Shown here: piece after piece, positions 34,986 to 45,950 of the stretch
Numbering within the stretch: position 1 is the first letter of the stretch
How the letters are laid out: each line of letters opens with the position of its first letter
Assembly: GCA_024803745.1 (NCBI GenBank)
Contig: JANJXV010000188.1
Location: 496,001-560,000 of the forward strand
DNA from: Megascapheus bottae
Lineage: Eukaryota > Chordata > Mammalia > Rodentia > Geomyidae
DNA length: 64,000 nt
Direction: 5' to 3'
Made by a program: the position numbers and the translations under genes
The notes under the pieces: model-generated
Seen by the model: only the letters and a program-made list of their open reading frames with translations
Told to the model about the DNA's origin: nothing
The model's database searches: none

Positions 34986-35213
34986 CTGGGGGTTGTGGGG
35001 CAGGCAGAAAATCAAACACTAAAGGTTAAAAGCAAACACTAAATAGAAATTTTATATTAAGTTATGAAGTGGTTAATTACAGAACTCTGCAAGTCACAGC
35101 AAGTCATTGATCAATTTCAATGTTTTGATAGGTAAACACGAAGCCTTATTTACATTAAGATGACAAGTTTGAATATACTCATAAGGAGTATATTCATTGT
35201 TATAAGCTATGAC

Positions 35214-35338
35214 ACTCTGCCACTTGAGCCACAGTGCCATTTCCAGCTTTTTCTGAGTATAGGGAATCAAACCCAGGGCTTTGTGCATGCTAGGCAAGCA
35301 CTCTGCCACTAGGCTATGTTCCCAGCCCACACCGCCCA
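35214..35338 (-). repeat. Truncated ID-like SINE at arm boundary, reverse
   Basis: TCTGCCACTTGAGCCACAG to GCCACTAGGCTATGTTCCC. It begins exactly where the outer left arm ends and is absent from the right arm. Confidence 0.8.
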
Positions 35339-35340
35339 CC

Positions 35341-35439
35341 CGTCTTGGTTTTCCCCCCTTCCCTATCAAATTTCAAATATCCAAATACAAATAAATTCAA
35401 TATATCAGATAACAAAATGAGATACTATACCAATATGGT
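35341..35439 (-). mobile_element. LINE-1 3' UTR fragment, direct repeat of 35799-35897
   Basis: From CTTGGTTTTCCCCCCTTCCC to ATACTATACCAATATG, differing from the second copy at one position (AAATGAG versus AAGTGAG). Confidence 0.9.
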
Positions 35440-36560
35440 ATACATATACATGGTTTTTTACAAGTATGGTAATATAGTCAGGTATAGGTAAAGGGGAAGT
35501 TTTTGTCTCTGAAATTCTAAGGAAAACAACAACATCAATAATAACAAAAAATCACCAAAATCACCAAATGAATACCAGGAAACAGAAGACAGTTGGGGGA
35601 GAAGAAGCAATAATAAGTGATAGGAAAACGAGCAGAGGCAGGCAGGGAAGCGTTCCATGGGAATAAAGGCAAACTTTTTTTATTGTAATTAGTAAAAGGG
35701 TTACATGATATTTGCCAGATATAAGGTGCATTAATTCACATACATTGATACCCTTTCACATGTCTTGGTACCCATTTCCCTCGCCCCCACACCCCCTACC
35801 CATCTTGGTTTTCCCCCCTTCCCTATCAAATTTCAAATATCCAAATACAAATAAATTCAATATATCAGATAACAAAGTGAGATACTATACCAATATGAGA
35901 TAACCAAGGGACAGCAAATGAGATGAGAGACAACATAGTACATTAAGGACAACAATCATTCATTATATGGCTTTTGTTTCACTATCCTGGAGGTCCTTTC
36001 AATTAGCTTCACATTATATGTCCTTATGTATCAGGATTTTGCTCTATTGCAAATCTCTGCTAGTAGAGCCCAAGGTTTCTACTGATTATGACAAATGAGT
36101 GAAACCATTGAGCCTAAGTTCCTTTGAGCCTGGCGTACTTCACTTAACATGATTTTTTCTAAGTCTTTCCATTTCCTAACAAATGGGGCGATGTCATTCT
36201 TTCTGACAGCAGCATAGAATTCCATTGTGTACAAATACCACAACTTGTTGATCCACTCATCAACTGAGGGACATCTAGGTTGGTTCCATATCTTTGCTAT
36301 GGTGAATAGTGCTGCAATGAACATTGTTGTGCTAGTGGGTTTAGTATGTCCTTGTTTCTGGGTGGTTGGGTAAATGCCAAGTAGTGGAATTGCTGAGTCA
36401 TAGGGGAGTTCTATGTTTATCCTTTTGAGGCATTGCCACACTGCTTTCCATAGTGGTTGAACGAGTTTGCACTCCCTCCAACAGTGTAGCAGTGATCCCT
36501 CCTGGCCACATCCCCTCCAGCATCTGTTGTTATTAGTTTTCCTGATCCTGGCCATTCTAA
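35440..36560. repeat. Left arm of inner inverted repeat
   Basis: 1121 bases whose reverse complement is at 38044-39164; paired positions add to 74604 throughout. It holds about 230 bases of non-L1 sequence (35440-35668) and a reverse LINE-1 3' end (35669-36560). The outer 800 bases look essentially identical between arms, while the innermost 250 or so carry several mismatches. Confidence 0.97.
35669..36560 (-). mobile_element. LINE-1 3' end with ORF2 C-terminus, reverse
   Basis: Poly(A) as TTTTTTTATTGTAATTAG, 3' UTR, and an open ORF2 C-terminal stretch of about 158 codons (36079-36555) with the words [12 protein letters not shown] and [15 protein letters not shown]. 5' truncated, not a host gene. 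Confidence 0.95.
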
Positions 36561-36718
36561 CTGGAGTGAGGTGGAATCTTAGGCAATGTTATTTCAGGGA
36601 CAGATAACATAACCAATTTTTCTTCTGTCTTGTGAGTTTTATTATTCTAGTTATCTCACATAAGTAAAATTACCCAATATTGATCTCTGTTTGTATGAAT
36701 GTAGTATACCTGTATGTG

Positions 36719-36719
<1 letters not shown>

Positions 36720-36761
<42 letters not shown>

Positions 36762-36770
36762 GTATACACA
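36720..36770. repeat. (TA)n-rich microsatellite
   Basis: TATATA run interrupted by TG. Lies in the 1.48 kb spacer of the inner inverted repeat. Confidence 0.9.
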
Positions 36771-36773
36771 TAT

Positions 36774-36890
36774 TAGGGCTTGAACTTAGGGCCTGACTTT
36801 TTCACTAAGGCTGGCACTCTACCACTTGAGCTATGACTCCACTTCTGGCTTTTTAGTGTTTAATTGGAGATAAGAGTCTCACTGTCTAGA
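36774..36890 (-). repeat. Partial SINE, reverse
   Basis: TAGGGCTTGAACTTAGGGCC to GGAGATAAGAGTCTCACTG, tail and linker only. Confidence 0.7.
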
Positions 36891-36967
36891 CTGGCAGAGG
36901 AGGAAAGGGAAGTTCTGTAGTAGGAGGAAGGGCAGTGGGCAGACTGGATGCCAGATGGTTTCTGCTT

Positions 36968-37490
36968 TTGTTTTTGTTTGCCAGTCCTGGGCTTCAGCTC
37001 AGGGCATGAGCACTGTCCTTGGGCTTTCTCCAAGTCAGAGCTCTACCACTTGATCCATAGCACCATTTCTGGCTTTTTTTTCTATGTATGTGGGACTGAG
37101 GAATCGAACCTGGATCTTCGTGCATGTTAGCCAAGCACTCAACCGCTAGGCCAAACTCCCGGCCCCAAAATGAGTCAACTTTTCTTTTCCTTTTTTTTTT
37201 TTGCCAGTTGTGGGCTTGAGCTCAGGGCCTGAGCACTGTCCTTGGACTTTCTCAAGGTTAGAATTCTACCACTTGAGCCTCAGCACCATTTCTGGCTTTT
37301 TTCTGTGCATGTGGTACCGAGGAATCGAACCCGGGTCTTCATGTATGCTAGGCAAGCACTCTACCACTAGGCCAAACTCCTGGCCCCTACTTCTGGATTT
37401 TTGTCTGTGTATGTGATACTGGGGAATCAAACCTGGGTCTTTGTGCATGCTAGGCAAGCACTCTACCACTAGGCTAACCTACTGGCCCCC
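36968..37490 (-). repeat. Cluster of three ID-like SINEs, reverse
   Basis: Two full dimers (36975-37165, 37190-37388) and a left-monomer-only copy (37388-37490) lie nose to tail in one orientation. The third joins directly to the second with no tail between them. Confidence 0.88.
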
Positions 37491-38043
37491 CATTTTTGCT
37501 TTCTAACGGAAGCTCCAGGAACAGTCACCAGTGGTCATATGGATTTTAACTAAGAACACAGGCTTCGGGGCCAGCATTCCAGCTCTGTCATTTCTCAGCA
37601 CTGATCTTTGAGGCCTCAGATTTTCATCTGCAAAATTGGGATTGTTTTCTTTTCCTACTCTTGTTGGACTGCAGTGAAGGTGACCTTTAGCTCCAGTTTT
37701 TTTTTAGAACAATAAAAGGCAGGCTACAAGGAAAACTAAGATGGGCTGGATGGCTAGACTACCTCTGTGGTGAGTAGATAAGAAATTTACTTGCCTGCAA
37801 AGGAGTGCTGAGCCATGCATGGCCAAGGGCTAACATTGAAAACCAGTTAGATGCAGTTAGATTTTTATGGCAGCAGGAGAAGCTAAGGCAAGCTATTAGA
37901 CAGAGAGGAAGTAGGGCAGAAAACCATATGGCCAGCCAAGTTCAAGTGTTCCCAGGACTGGGACTAAGTGTGTGGACTGTAGTCCAGGGTGGAACTGGTA
38001 AAATAGGAGTCAGAAAGAACCCCAGCATCAAGGAAGCTCTGCG
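37491..38043. other. Unassigned spacer of the inner inverted repeat
   Basis: About 550 bases of unique-looking sequence. An ORF at 37805-38047 (+) is not protein-like. Confidence 0.5.
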
Positions 38044-38936
38044 TTAGAATGGCCAGGATCAGGAAAAGGAATAACAACAGATGCTGCAGGGGATGTGGCC
38101 AGGAGGGATCACTACTACACTGTTGGTGGGAGTGCAAACTCGTTCAACCACTATGGAAAGCAGTGTGGTAGTGCCTCAAAAGGCTAAACATTGAACTACC
38201 CTATGACCCAGCAATTCCACTACTTGGCATTTACCCAACCACCCAGAAACAAGGACATACTAAACCCACTAGCACAACAATGTTCATTGCAGCACTATTC
38301 ACCATAGCAAAGATATGGAACCAACCTAGATGTCCCTCAGTTGATGAGTGGATCAACAAGTTGTGGTATTTGTACACAATGGAATTCTATGCTGCTGTCA
38401 GAAAGAATGACATCGCCCCATTTGTTAGGAAATGGAAAGACTTAGAAAAAATCATGTTAAGTGAAGTACGCCAGGCTCAAAGGAACTTAGGCTCAATGGT
38501 TTCACTCATTTGTCATAATCAGTAGAAACCTTGGGCTCTACTAGCAGAGATTTGCAATAGAGCAAAATCCTGATACATAAGGACATATAATGTGAAGCTA
38601 ATTGAAAGGACCTCCAGGATAGTGAAACAAAAGCCATATAATGAATGATTGTTGTCCTTAATGTACTATGTTGTCTCTCATCTCATTTGCTGTCCCTTGG
38701 TTATCTCATATTGGTATAGTATCTCACTTTGTTATCTGATATATTGAATTTATTTGTATTTGGATATTTGAAATTTGATAGGGAAGGGGGGAAAACCAAG
38801 ATGGGTAGGGGGTGTGGGGGCGAGGGAAATGGGTACCAAGACATGTGAAAGGGTATCAATGTATGTGAATTAATGCACCTTATATCTGGCAAATATCATG
38901 TAACCCTTTTACTAATTACAATAAAAAAAGTTTGCC
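38044..38936 (+). mobile_element. LINE-1 3' end with ORF2 C-terminus
   Basis: ORF2 C-terminal words (KIWNQPRCPSVDEWINKLWY) then the 3' UTR and an ATAAAAAAAG tail. No target-site duplication is visible around it, unlike the copy at 41276. Confidence 0.95.
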
Positions 38937-39164
38937 TTTATTCCCATGGAACGCTTCCCTGCCTGCCTCTGCTCGTTTTCCTATCACTTATTATTGCTTC
39001 TTCTCCCCCAACTGTCTTCTGTTTCCTGGTATTCATTTGGTGATTTTGGTGATTTTTTGTTATTATTGATGTTGTTGTTTTCCTTAGAATTTCAGAGACA
39101 AAAACTTCCCCTTTACCTATACCTGACTATATTACCATACTTGTAAAAAACCATGTATATGTAT
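38044..39164. repeat. Right arm of inner inverted repeat
   Basis: Reverse complement of 35440-36560. Contains a forward LINE-1 3' end (38044-38936) and then about 230 bases of flanking sequence. The same flank beyond a LINE-1 tail appears in both arms. Confidence 0.97.
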
Positions 39165-39189
39165 TGCTGCCAGAAAAGGTTTTTTTTCT

Positions 39190-39420
39190 TTTCTTTTCTT
39201 TTGAGATAGGACTAGGGCTTAAACTCCAGGCCTAAGTGCTCTCCTTTTGTTTTTTCACTCAAGGCTGGTGCTCTACTTCTTGAGCCAAAACTCCACTTCT
39301 GGCTTTTTGCTGCATAAAAATAAACATTTCTTTCCCCAATTAGCTTTGAGCTGGGATCCTCAGACAAATCTCAGCTTCCTGAATAGTTAAGAACACAGGC
39401 ATAAGCAGCAGCACCCAGCT
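39190..39420 (-). repeat. Dimeric SINE, reverse
   Basis: AGGACTAGGGCTTAAACTCC to GCAGCAGCACCCAGC, diverged. Confidence 0.75.
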
Positions 39421-39424
39421 ATTA

Positions 39425-39710
39425 CATTGTGTGTGTGGTATGTGTGTGCATGTGTGTGTGTATGCATACACATATACCAATATTGGAGCTGGTAGCAATA
39501 TTCAGGACCTGTGCCCTCTCCCTTAGCTATTGGCTTAAGGTTAGCATTCTACCACTTGAGCCACAGCTCCAGTTCCAGCTTTTTGGTGATCAACTAGACA
39601 TATGGGTCTCCTGAACTTTCCTGCCTGGGTTAGCTATGAATCACAATCTTCAGATCTCAGCCTTCTAAGTAGGTTGGATTAGATGTGAGCTACCAGAATT
39701 GGGCTTGGTT
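39425..39710 (-). repeat. Dimeric SINE with TG repeat in its tail, reverse
   Basis: A short TG repeat (39427-39480) is followed by TATTGGAGCTGGTAGCAATA and the SINE tail and head words, ending near CTACCAGAATTGGGC. Confidence 0.65.
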
Positions 39711-39714
39711 ACAT

Positions 39715-39925
39715 TCTTTCTTTTCTTTTCTTTTCTTTTTGCCAGTCCTGAGGCTTGAACTCAGGGCCTGAGCACTGTCCTTAGGCTTTCTCAAGGCTAG
39801 CACATTACCACCTGAGCTGCAGTACCACTTCCAGCTTTTTCTATGTATGCGGTACCAACAAATCAAACCTGGGTCTTTGTGCATGCTAGGCAAGCACTCT
39901 ACCACTAGGCCAAACTCCCAGCCCT
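39715..39925 (-). repeat. ID-like dimeric SINE, reverse
   Basis: TTGCCAGTCCTGAGGCTTGA to CACTAGGCCAAACTCCCAGC. Confidence 0.92.
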
Positions 39926-40087
39926 TGGTTAGTTCTTAATCTTCATTTTCCTCACCTTGAAATTTTATGTTAGAATTTCAGACTTTTTCTAGCTGGCATA
40001 AATTTTAAAAGATATTTGTCACAAATTTTTCTTCCCCTCCCCCACTTTTTTTTCTGGTTTCATGGCTGGAACTTATTGTTCTTAGCT

Positions 40088-40089
<2 letters not shown>

Positions 40090-40159
<70 letters not shown>

Positions 40160-40172
40160 ATGCGTGCATGCG
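40090..40172. repeat. (TG)n microsatellite
   Basis: About 70 bases of TG with two GCATG interruptions, running into a SINE tail. Confidence 0.95.
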
Positions 40173-40447
40173 TGCTTGAACTCAGGGCTATCACTTAGTT
40201 TTCTCACTTAAGGCAGGAGCTCTACCACTTGAACCACAGCTCCACTTCTAGTTCACCTTGTACGTGGCCTTCCCAATTGATTTTGTCTCCAATCTGGCTC
40301 ATCATCATCATCATCATCATCATTATTATTATTGCAGAGAGAGTTTCGTGGATTTTCCTGCCTGGATTGGCTGCAAATTGTAACCCTCCAGGACTAAGCC
40401 CCCAAGTGGCTAGGATGATAGGCATGAGCCCCTGGGGCCTGGCTCAA
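40173..40447 (-). repeat. Dimeric SINE with (ATC)n/(ATT)n insertion, reverse
   Basis: CTTGAACTCAGGGCTATCAC to GAGCCCCTGGGGCCTGGC. A triplet repeat (40302-40333) sits in the linker. Confidence 0.75.
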
Positions 40448-40679
40448 ACAAGGCATTTCTGACTTACAGAATTCTCATTTCATTAATACCTAAATTCCTT
40501 GGTGTTAGAAATTAATGGTACTAGCAATTTGCCTGGCACTTGTAAACTATAAAAAATCAGTGCCTTAGAAAAGAAATAAGTAGCTAAAAAATTCCCACGT
40601 GGCTGAGTCACTAAACTTTTCCTGCTGTTAGGTGTCAATTCCTAGTTGGCTGTAATTTCTGTGGAATGCGTTCTTATAC

Positions 40680-40793
40680 CTGGGAGAAACCTGTGAATTG
40701 GTATCCCCACTTCATTTCCATTTCATGTTCTAAGGAGTGCTTTTCTTCTGTATTGCGAATGTTCTTTGGCGATGGGGAGGTAGGATCATTATC
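40680..40793 (-). CDS. Exon-like ORF in the spacer
   Basis: Acceptor CTTCCATTATCATAAG and good donor CCCAG/GTATAAG flank exactly 38 codons in phase 0/0: DNDPTSPSPKNIRNTEEKHS, then LEHEMEMKWGYQFTGFSQ. Polar, protein-like composition. Its exit phase fits the exon-like segment at 34.9 kb. I do not recognise it. If real, the minus-strand gene starts upstream of this point and spans the inverted duplication. Confidence 0.5.
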
Positions 40794-40799
40794 CTTATG

Positions 40800-41255
40800 A
40801 TAATGGAAGAATGGAAAGAATGAAAGAATTATGGAAAAAAAGACAAAGAAAAGGAGAAAAACTTCAGCCAGGGGTCTCCATTCCCCTCTGAATTCCAGGA
40901 TGAACTTGCAAATTCCAGTTGAATTGCTACATTGTTTCTGATCCATTCAGCATTAGCAGCTGGACTTACATATCAGAAAGAAAATAATATAAGGATAGAA
41001 ATGTATCTCCAAGGTACAGCATGTACTCACTTATGAAAGGTCCTAGGTTCAATCTCTAGCACCTCTCCAGCACAGAAGGTTTTTGTTTTCTTTATTTTTT
41101 AATTTGAAAAAGGCAATGATGTAAAACATTATATTTGGCTTCTAAATATAAGTTAAATAGTCAAGATTTGGGCCGAATCAAAAGTTAAAACAAAATACCT
41201 AATCTCTGCAGTTAGACCCAATCTTCTAGATGTTTTATAAAGATAAGGAAAATGT
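40800..41255. other. Unassigned sequence
   Basis: No recognisable element before the LINE-1 target site. Confidence 0.4.
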
Positions 41256-41275
41256 CTAGATAAATACCCTACATG

Positions 41276-42286
41276 GCGTACAGACACATGAAGAAATGCT
41301 CAACATCTCTGGCCATAAAAGAAATGCAAATCAAAACAACTCTAAGATTCTACCTCACCCCAGTTAGAATAGCCAGGATCAAGAAATCTAATAACAACAG
41401 ATGCTGGAGGGGATGTGGCCAGAAGGGATCACTACTACACTGTTGGTGGGAGTGCAAACTCCTTCAACCACTATGGAAAGCAGTATGGCATTCTTCAAAA
41501 GACTAAACATAGAGCTCCCCTATGAACCAGAAATTCCACTACTCAGCATTTACCCTCTTGTCTAGAAACAAGGACATACTAAATTCACTAGCACAACAAT
41601 ATTCATTGCAGCACTATTTACCATAGCAAAGATATGGAACCAGTCCAGATGCCCCTCAGTTGATGAGTGGATCAACAAGATGTGGTATTTGTACACAACG
41701 GTATCCTATCCTGCTGTCAGAAAGAACGACATTGCCCCATTTGTAAAGAAATGGAAAGACTTTGAAAAAATCATATTAAGTGAAGTAAGCCAGACCCAAA
41801 GGAACACAGGCTCAATGGTTTGTCTCATTTGTCATTATCAGTAGAAACCTTGGGCTCACCTAACAGAGATTTACAATAGAGTAAAACCTAGACACATAAG
41901 GCCATATAATATGATGCTAAATGAAAGAACCTCCAGGATATAGAAACAAAAGCCATATAATGAGTGATTGTTGTCCTTAATGTACTATGTTATCTCTCAT
42001 CTCTTTTTCTGTCTCTTGGTTAACTCATATTGTTACAGTATTTCACCTGATTGTCTGATATATTGTATATATGCATATTTGGTTATTTGAAATAGGATAG
42101 GGAAGGGGGTAAAACAAGATGAGGGTTGGGGGTGGGGGGAGGGAACTGGGGACCAAGACATGAGAAAGGGTATCAATGTTTGTGAAGTAATGCACCTTCT
42201 ATCTGGTGAATATAATGTAACCCTTCTATTAATTACAATAAAAATATATTAAAATAAATATATCCATTCACAGAATAAATAAATAA
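41276..42286 (+). mobile_element. Intact-ended, 5'-truncated LINE-1 insertion with TSD
   Basis: About 1 kb: ORF2 C-terminus with several lesions, 3' UTR and an A-rich tail. A 16-base target-site duplication ATAAATACCCTACATG occurs at 41260-41275 and 42287-42302, so both ends of this insertion are defined. It is the only L1 in the window for which I could see a perfect duplication. Confidence 0.95.
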
Positions 42287-42345
42287 ATAAATACCCTACA
42301 TGCATTGAAATAACTGAGGCAATGTAAAGCTTATAAAATGCATAT

Positions 42346-42592
42346 AGGCAGGTCCTGATGGCTCACATCCGTAACTCTAATCAAGAGGTTGAGATCTGAG
42401 GAACATGATTTGAAGGTAGCCTAGGTAAGAAGGTCTGTGAGACTTTTATCTTCAATTAACAACCAACCCAAAAAATTGGAAGTGGAGGCCATGACTCAAA
42501 TGGTTAGAGCACTATCCTGGAGCACAAAAGCTCAGAGACAGAATGCAGGCCCTCAGTTGAAGCCCCCAAACTGGCATCAAAAAAGAAAAAAA
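42346..42592 (+). repeat. Dimeric SINE (7SL-like head)
   Basis: GCAGGTCCTGATGGCTCACA to AAGCCCCCAAACTGGC. Confidence 0.75.
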
Positions 42593-42847
42593 AATCATAC
42601 AATGTGGTGATGATAAGGAGCTAGGTAATAGGACGCCCACCAGGCTTGCCTCAGAGAGACTGTAATAATTGAGACTGGATCTTGGTAGATAAAATTAAAT
42701 TACACTGAGTTGCAGAGTACTTACAAAACAAGGAAGAGGAAGATACGCAAGATAAGGAAGATGGCAAAGAGATGAAGGAGACAGGGATAACCTCAGAGGC
42801 TATAGTAAAAATTAATTTAAATTCTTTAATGTATAAAAGCAGTCAAA

Positions 42848-43035
42848 GGCTGGAGTGTAGCTTAGTGGTAGAGTGCTTGCCTAGCACGCATGAAGCCCTG
42901 GGTTTGATTCCTCAGTACCACACAGAAAAAGCCAGATGTGGTGCTTGTGGCTCAAGTAGTAGAGCACTGGCCTTGAGAATGCCCAAGGACAATGCTCAGG
43001 CCCTGAATTCAAGCCCCAGGACTGCCAAGAAAAGG
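42848..43035 (+). repeat. ID-like dimeric SINE
   Basis: GGCTGGAGTGTAGCTTAGTG to CCCCAGGACTGCC. The left monomer is closer to a generic ID element (GGAGTGTAGCTTAGTGG). Confidence 0.88.
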
Positions 43036-43089
43036 GCAGTCAAGTCTGAATAAAGAATACGGATTCAATTTTCATGTTTTTGAATTCAT

Positions 43090-43400
43090 TTTTGTGGTAC
43101 TAGGGTATTAAACATGCTTGCTAAGGAGGCACTCTATCATTTAAGTGACACCTCTAACCCTTTTCTGCTTTTAGTTATTTTTCAGGTAGGGTCTTGAGTT
43201 TTTGCTCAGGATGGGCCTTAGACATTGATCTGTCTACTATTGGCCTCCTGCGTAGCTGGGATTCTACATGCACAAGACACCACACCTGTCTTATTAGTTG
43301 AGATAAGGATTTCACTTTTTGCCCAGGCTGGCCTCAAACTCCCGATTTCTGCCTCCCACACAACAGGGATTATTGTTGTGAGCCACCAATCCAAGCCTCA
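43090..43400 (-). repeat. Older SINE composite with B1-like part, reverse
   Basis: 43305-43400 reads TTGCCCAGGCTGGCCTCAAA to GAGCCACCAATCCAAGCC, a reverse 7SL-type monomer. The preceding part has decayed ID-like words. Confidence 0.6.
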
Positions 43401-43721
43401 CGTTTTTATGGCCAAGAGAATGGAAGCTGCTTAAAGGAGTAAATCTTACATCAACATTTTTTGTTTGTTGAATCATTAGAAGAGAGTATAAGGGACAGAG
43501 CAATGAATTCATGCATCATCAAAAAGAAGACAGGCTTCAGAGTGTATTCAATGATAGAGTAAGGTATAGAACAACATAGGACATTTGCGTTGCCTTCCAC
43601 CATTCATGTAAATTCAGCATTTCATTTCTCAGGCATGTGGTGGTCCCTTGACTTCTTTGGAAATAACTTAGAACAACTCTGGTTTGAGAACAAACAGTGG
43701 ATATTATTATTATTATTATTT

Positions 43722-43825
43722 AAGTCAGGCTCTCACTATGTAGCCAAAGCTGGCCTCAGTCATTCCGTCTTTCTGCCTCAGTTTCATTAGTGCTAAAGTT
43801 ACAGGCATGGGCCACCACAGCAGCT
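43722..43825 (-). repeat. B1-like 7SL SINE monomer, reverse
   Basis: TCTCACTATGTAGCCAAAGC to CATGGGCCACCACAGC matches a rodent B1 in reverse, preceded by an (ATT)n run. Confidence 0.75.
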
Positions 43826-43984
43826 CTTTATCTACTGCTGGCGATTGGATCTGGAGTATTTTCTTCCTCCATACCCCTAGTCCAAGGAGATGTTCATGTT
43901 GCTGAAGGAAAGTTTTATTTTTCCTTAAGGGAGGATTGCTTAATACAGAGAGATGTCTTGTTCTATCTTTCTATCTATCTGTCT

Positions 43985-44215
43985 ATTTTGCCAGTCCTAA
44001 TGCTTGAACTCAGGGCCTGAACACTGACCCTGAGCCTCTGTGCTCACAGCTAGAGCTCTACTTGTACTACAGCACCACTTTTGCCTTTTTCTGCGTAGTT
44101 TATTGGACAAAAGAATCTTATAGATTTTTCTGCTTGGGCTGGCTTCGAACCACAATCCTCAGATCTCAGCCTCCTGAGTAACTAGGATTACACGTGTGAG
44201 CCACCAACACCCAGC
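43985..44215 (-). repeat. Dimeric SINE (7SL-like head), reverse
   Basis: TTTTGCCAGTCCTAATGCTT to GAGCCACCAACACCCAGC. Confidence 0.85.
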
Positions 44216-44227
44216 TTATTTATTTAT

Positions 44228-44416
44228 TTAGCCAGTCCTGGGGCTTGAACTCAGGGCCTGGACACTGTCCCTGAACTTTCTCAAGGCTAGGACTCTACCA
44301 TTTGAACCACAGCCCCACTTCAGGTTTTTTCTGCATATGTAGTACTGAGGAATCCTACCCAAGGCTTCATGCAGGCTAGGCAAGCACTCTACCACTAGGC
44401 CATACTTCGAGCCCAT
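44228..44416 (-). repeat. ID-like dimeric SINE, reverse
   Basis: TAGCCAGTCCTGGGGCTTGA to CACTAGGCCATACTTCGAGC. Confidence 0.9.
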
Positions 44417-45519
44417 ATATTTATTTTTAAATGAAAATTTTCTGCTACTCAGTTGAAAGTTGACTTCAACGAAGAATAGCTGTAAGAGAGCTGGTGGGCT
44501 AAACTGGATATCTACTTCCCCTTCAATATTCTACCTAATATGATTTATTTTCTACCAAAGCAACATTTGGTAAGAATGCAAGAAGCAAGAATACATATTT
44601 TATAAGTGCAGAGCTAAAACATTGCAGGCCAATTTTAAACTTCAAAAATTTATTCCAAGAACTCTAGGTAAGGTAAGTGCTGGCTCTAAATTAAATTATT
44701 TGGGCTCAATCACTCCCAGCTAGGATTTTTGTTTGTTAACTTCTCTTTTTCTCATTTTCCTTACAGGATAGGACCATCATAATTTTCTGCCTCATGTTTG
44801 TGATGAAGATTGAGTTAACATGTAGGAAACTCAGAACACATCTGGCATCTCTGTTCAAATGTTACCTGCATCTTTACAAAGTCCAGATCAGAATTTGCTA
44901 CTTACAAATTGAACACATAACTGACTATATTTCACTAACAAGGGGAAATTTACACATCAGCTAGTATACTGGATTTCTAACTTTCTGACAGTCACCTAGG
45001 GTGGAAATTTTTATTTTATTTTATGTTATTACTCAGTATGCATACATATACAAAGGAAACAACTTTGAACATGCTACTTATTATAAGCATTGTAGTTTGA
45101 TCTTCCTTAAAAAAAATTGGTTACCACTTACCACTCAGTTGATTTTCTTTCATTCACTACGGAGGTGCAATCCAAAGTTCCAAAACTATTGATTCAACAC
45201 AGTCTCTTCACTTCTGAGTTGAGAAAACTGAAACCCTAAGAACTAGGAATTAACAAGTTTAAGTTAGATTACAGAACTGGAGGTGTCACATAGCTACAAA
45301 ACAGCATACAATTCTGGGACCAGAATGTTTTTGAATTGTCATTTATATTCAGTAAAAGTCACCTGTTAAGTATATGGTTGAGTGGGTTAATTTTGGTTTT
45401 GTATATTCACAAAGCTATCATAATTTCTGAATATTTTTATCACTCCAAAGGAAATCCTATAGTTATTAATAGTGGAGCCAAACTTTGTATTTTATTCAGA
45501 GTCCAAAGATCTTAGCATT
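44417..45519. other. Unassigned sequence before the right arm
   Basis: AT-rich. A plus-strand acceptor-like TTTTCCTTACAG near 44766 leads into a frame that is not protein-like, so no exon is called. Confidence 0.4.
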
Positions 45520-45747
45520 GTCATAGCTTATGACAATGAATATACTCCTTATGAGTATATTCAAACTTGTCATCTTAATGTAAATAAGGCTTCGTGTTTA
45601 CCTATCAAAACATTGAAATTGATCAATGACTTGCTGTGACTTGCAGAGTTCTGTTATTAACCACTTCATAACTTAATATAAAATTTCTATTTAGTGTTTG
45701 CTTTTAACCTTTAGTGTTTGATTTTCTGCCTGCCCCACAACCCCCAG

Positions 45748-45950
45748 ATATCTCCCAGATTCTTGAGCACTCACAACAAACACTTAGAAACCGGTCCTAT
45801 GTACTCTCCACAGACTCAGGAAATGCTCTGTTCTTTGGATGAACAGCACATCATCTTAAAGGAAATGACACTGGGCATTTTTACACAGAACTTAGAAAGC
45901 TTCAGAGAAAAGCTTAAAGAAGTTGTTTGTTCTGGATCTTTTCCTAAAAG
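45748..45950 (+). CDS. Mirrored copy of the 34.9 kb exon-like ORF
   Basis: Same acceptor, same open frame and weak donor as 34783-34985, now on the plus strand. The predicted peptides agree over the whole 97-codon ORF. Because the flanks are equally similar, this does not show selection. Confidence 0.4.

Larger units (their letters stand above)
29340..35213. repeat. Left arm of large inverted repeat (outer)
   Basis: About 5.87 kb whose reverse complement occurs at 45520-51573. Paired positions add to 80733 at the inner end and about 80914 at the outer end, so the right arm is about 180 bases longer. Sampled stretches differ at about 1-2% (one mismatch in about 60 bases near 31.7 kb; isolated ones near 34.5 and 35.1 kb). 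The GC-rich core is clearly more diverged. All SINE and L1 insertions inside are shared by both arms and so predate the duplication. Confidence 0.97.

Noticed and set aside
36079..36555. 158-codon minus-strand ORF (and relatives at 38280, 41273, 52736) as host genes
   Set aside because: These are LINE-1 ORF2 C-termini followed by the L1 3' UTR and tail.
44766..44970. Plus-strand exon after a TTTTCCTTACAG acceptor
   Set aside because: The frame is open for 66 codons but reads like non-coding AT-rich sequence and has no good donor.
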